64,000 nt of DNA from Carallia brachiata. Its lineage: Eukaryota; Streptophyta; Magnoliopsida; Malpighiales; Rhizophoraceae. Each line of letters opens with the position of its first letter. Positions within the stretch are counted from its first letter, which is position 1. Below, piece after piece: positions 63,291 through 64,000 of the stretch. The DNA is taken from the NCBI GenBank assembly GCA_021464245.1, contig JADCRB010000053.1, positions 2,857,057-2,921,056 on the forward strand, given 5' to 3'. Both the position numbers and the translations under genes were made by a program. The notes under the pieces are model-generated. The model saw only the letters and a list, made by a program, of their open reading frames with translations, was not told the DNA's origin and made no database searches.

Positions 63291-63807
63291 ATGGGCAACT
63301 ATATTTCTTGTACTTTAGGCACGCCCATGGTCAGGAACTCAAAGGCATCAAGGGTGATCTTCCCCGGCGGCACAATCCGGCAATTCCGGGAGCCCATCAA
63401 GTCGGCGGAGCTCATGTTAGAGTGTCCAAACTTCTTCCTAGCAAACTCAAAGTCACTTCACATTGGCCGGAGGTTCTCTCCCCTCTCCGCCGACGAGGAG
63501 CTGGAACTTGGAAACGTTTATATTATGTTTCCGATGAAAAAAGGTGAATTCTGTTGTTACCGCGTCCGACATGGCCGTGTTCTTCATGGCTGCCAAATCG
63601 GCCACCAATTGGACATCTGGGGGCAGCAAAGTTGGGGTCTTCCCGGAATCCGGCGGCGAAGACATGGAAGAAAGTTTAAGGAAAAGTGAAAATGGAGGGC
63701 CAAGATTGAGCTTAGAGGGAGTTGAAGGGTTTCCAATGCCAGAATTCAAGTATAGGCTATCTATGTGCAGATCAAGGAAGCCCACGTTGGAGACTATAAA
63801 AGAATAA
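63291..63807 (+). CDS. PADRE-domain (DUF4228) protein, one frameshift
   Basis: Intronless, about 171 residues after allowing for one break. This plant-specific family is small, stress- and pathogen-responsive, of unknown biochemical role. Visible: MGNYISC, a likely N-myristoylation site (Gly2) with a palmitoylatable Cys7, so membrane association is probable; then the PADRE core ASRVIFPGGTIRQF, EPIKSAELMLECPNFFL, SLHIGRRFSPLSADEELELG, NVYIMFPM; then, in another frame, NSVVTASDMAVFFMA, a disordered Gly/Ser/Glu stretch and the C-terminal GVEGFPMPEFKYRLS block. The break lies in a run of six A at 63537-63542 where five would keep frame, probably a sequencing slip. The copia element ends 196 bp upstream of the ATG. 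Start chosen by the MGN motif and TATA spacing. Confidence 0.87.
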
Positions 63808-64000
63808 CCACTTCGTTCGACATGATAACATTGTAGCAGTAGAAATTATAGAACAAATGCTTGCTATTGTCTGCTCTCTCTGTTTGATTATAAATTTTTT
63901 GTCAAACGCAGAGAATTGTGTCATTCTGGAAAAAAAAAAAATTTAATTTTTGTAAAATTTTTTTGGGGAAGAGGGAAGAATTTGGACCCTTTAATTTGCT
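63808..64000. other. Downstream of the PADRE gene
   Basis: Probable 3' untranslated region and AT-rich spacer up to the window edge; nothing else seen. Confidence 0.4.

Noticed and set aside
1..64000. A multi-gene novel pathway or defence-like system
   Set aside because: The genes belong to unrelated housekeeping or stress families, lie on both strands with large gaps, and show no shared regulation or domain logic that would tie them together.

Overview
The window is nuclear DNA of a flowering plant, probably a dicot. Genes are split by GT-AG introns, spacers are AT-rich and full of small transposon remnants, several products carry plastid transit or secretory signals, and all gene families are typical of land plants. 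I see no bacterial or organellar operon, no CRISPR array and no rRNA or tRNA gene.

Layout: 1-9.9 kb is gene-free and holds a diverged direct duplication (about 45-1260 and 7482-9096) plus hairpin elements. 10.2-14.0 kb (+) is a RING-variant (RINGv/DUF3675) membrane E3 ligase. 15.4-21.9 kb (-) is a quiescin-sulfhydryl oxidase (QSOX). 25.3-27.4 kb (-) is a receptor-like cytoplasmic kinase fragment without its N-lobe and with a damaged catalytic loop. 28.3-33.8 kb (-) is an intact nine-exon plastid DUF3326 protein of unknown function. 35.5-39.1 kb (-) is an intact GDSL esterase/lipase with a textbook tRNA-derived SINE in its last intron. 40.9-41.8 kb and 52.0-52.7 kb (both -) are LINE RNase H remnants. 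44.1-47.3 kb (+) is an LPA3-like DUF1995 plastid protein. 49.1-50.65 kb (+) is a UDP-glycosyltransferase with His- and Pro-rich insertions and many frame breaks. 54.5-63.1 kb is a Ty1/copia element, coding on -, with 2.3-kb repeats at both ends. 63.3-63.8 kb (+) is a PADRE/DUF4228 gene whose TATA box lies only about 60 bp from the outer end of that element.

The genes are independent single-copy transcription units. Two act in or are addressed to plastids (DUF3326, LPA3), two are secretory (QSOX, GDSL lipase), and the UGT and PADRE families are linked to specialised metabolism and stress response. I found no gene cluster forming a new pathway.

The strongest odd signals are: the copia element sitting head-to-head against the PADRE promoter; its composite 2.3-kb terminal repeat; frame changes, mostly single-base losses, concentrated in the UGT and copia regions while DUF3326 and GDSL stay clean, which suggests local assembly error rather than gene death; a dinucleotide repeat that forms the 5' splice site of a DUF3326 intron; and several hairpin (MITE-like) families present in more than one copy. 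Exon borders were read by eye from splice signals and protein-family patterns, so single-base border errors are possible.
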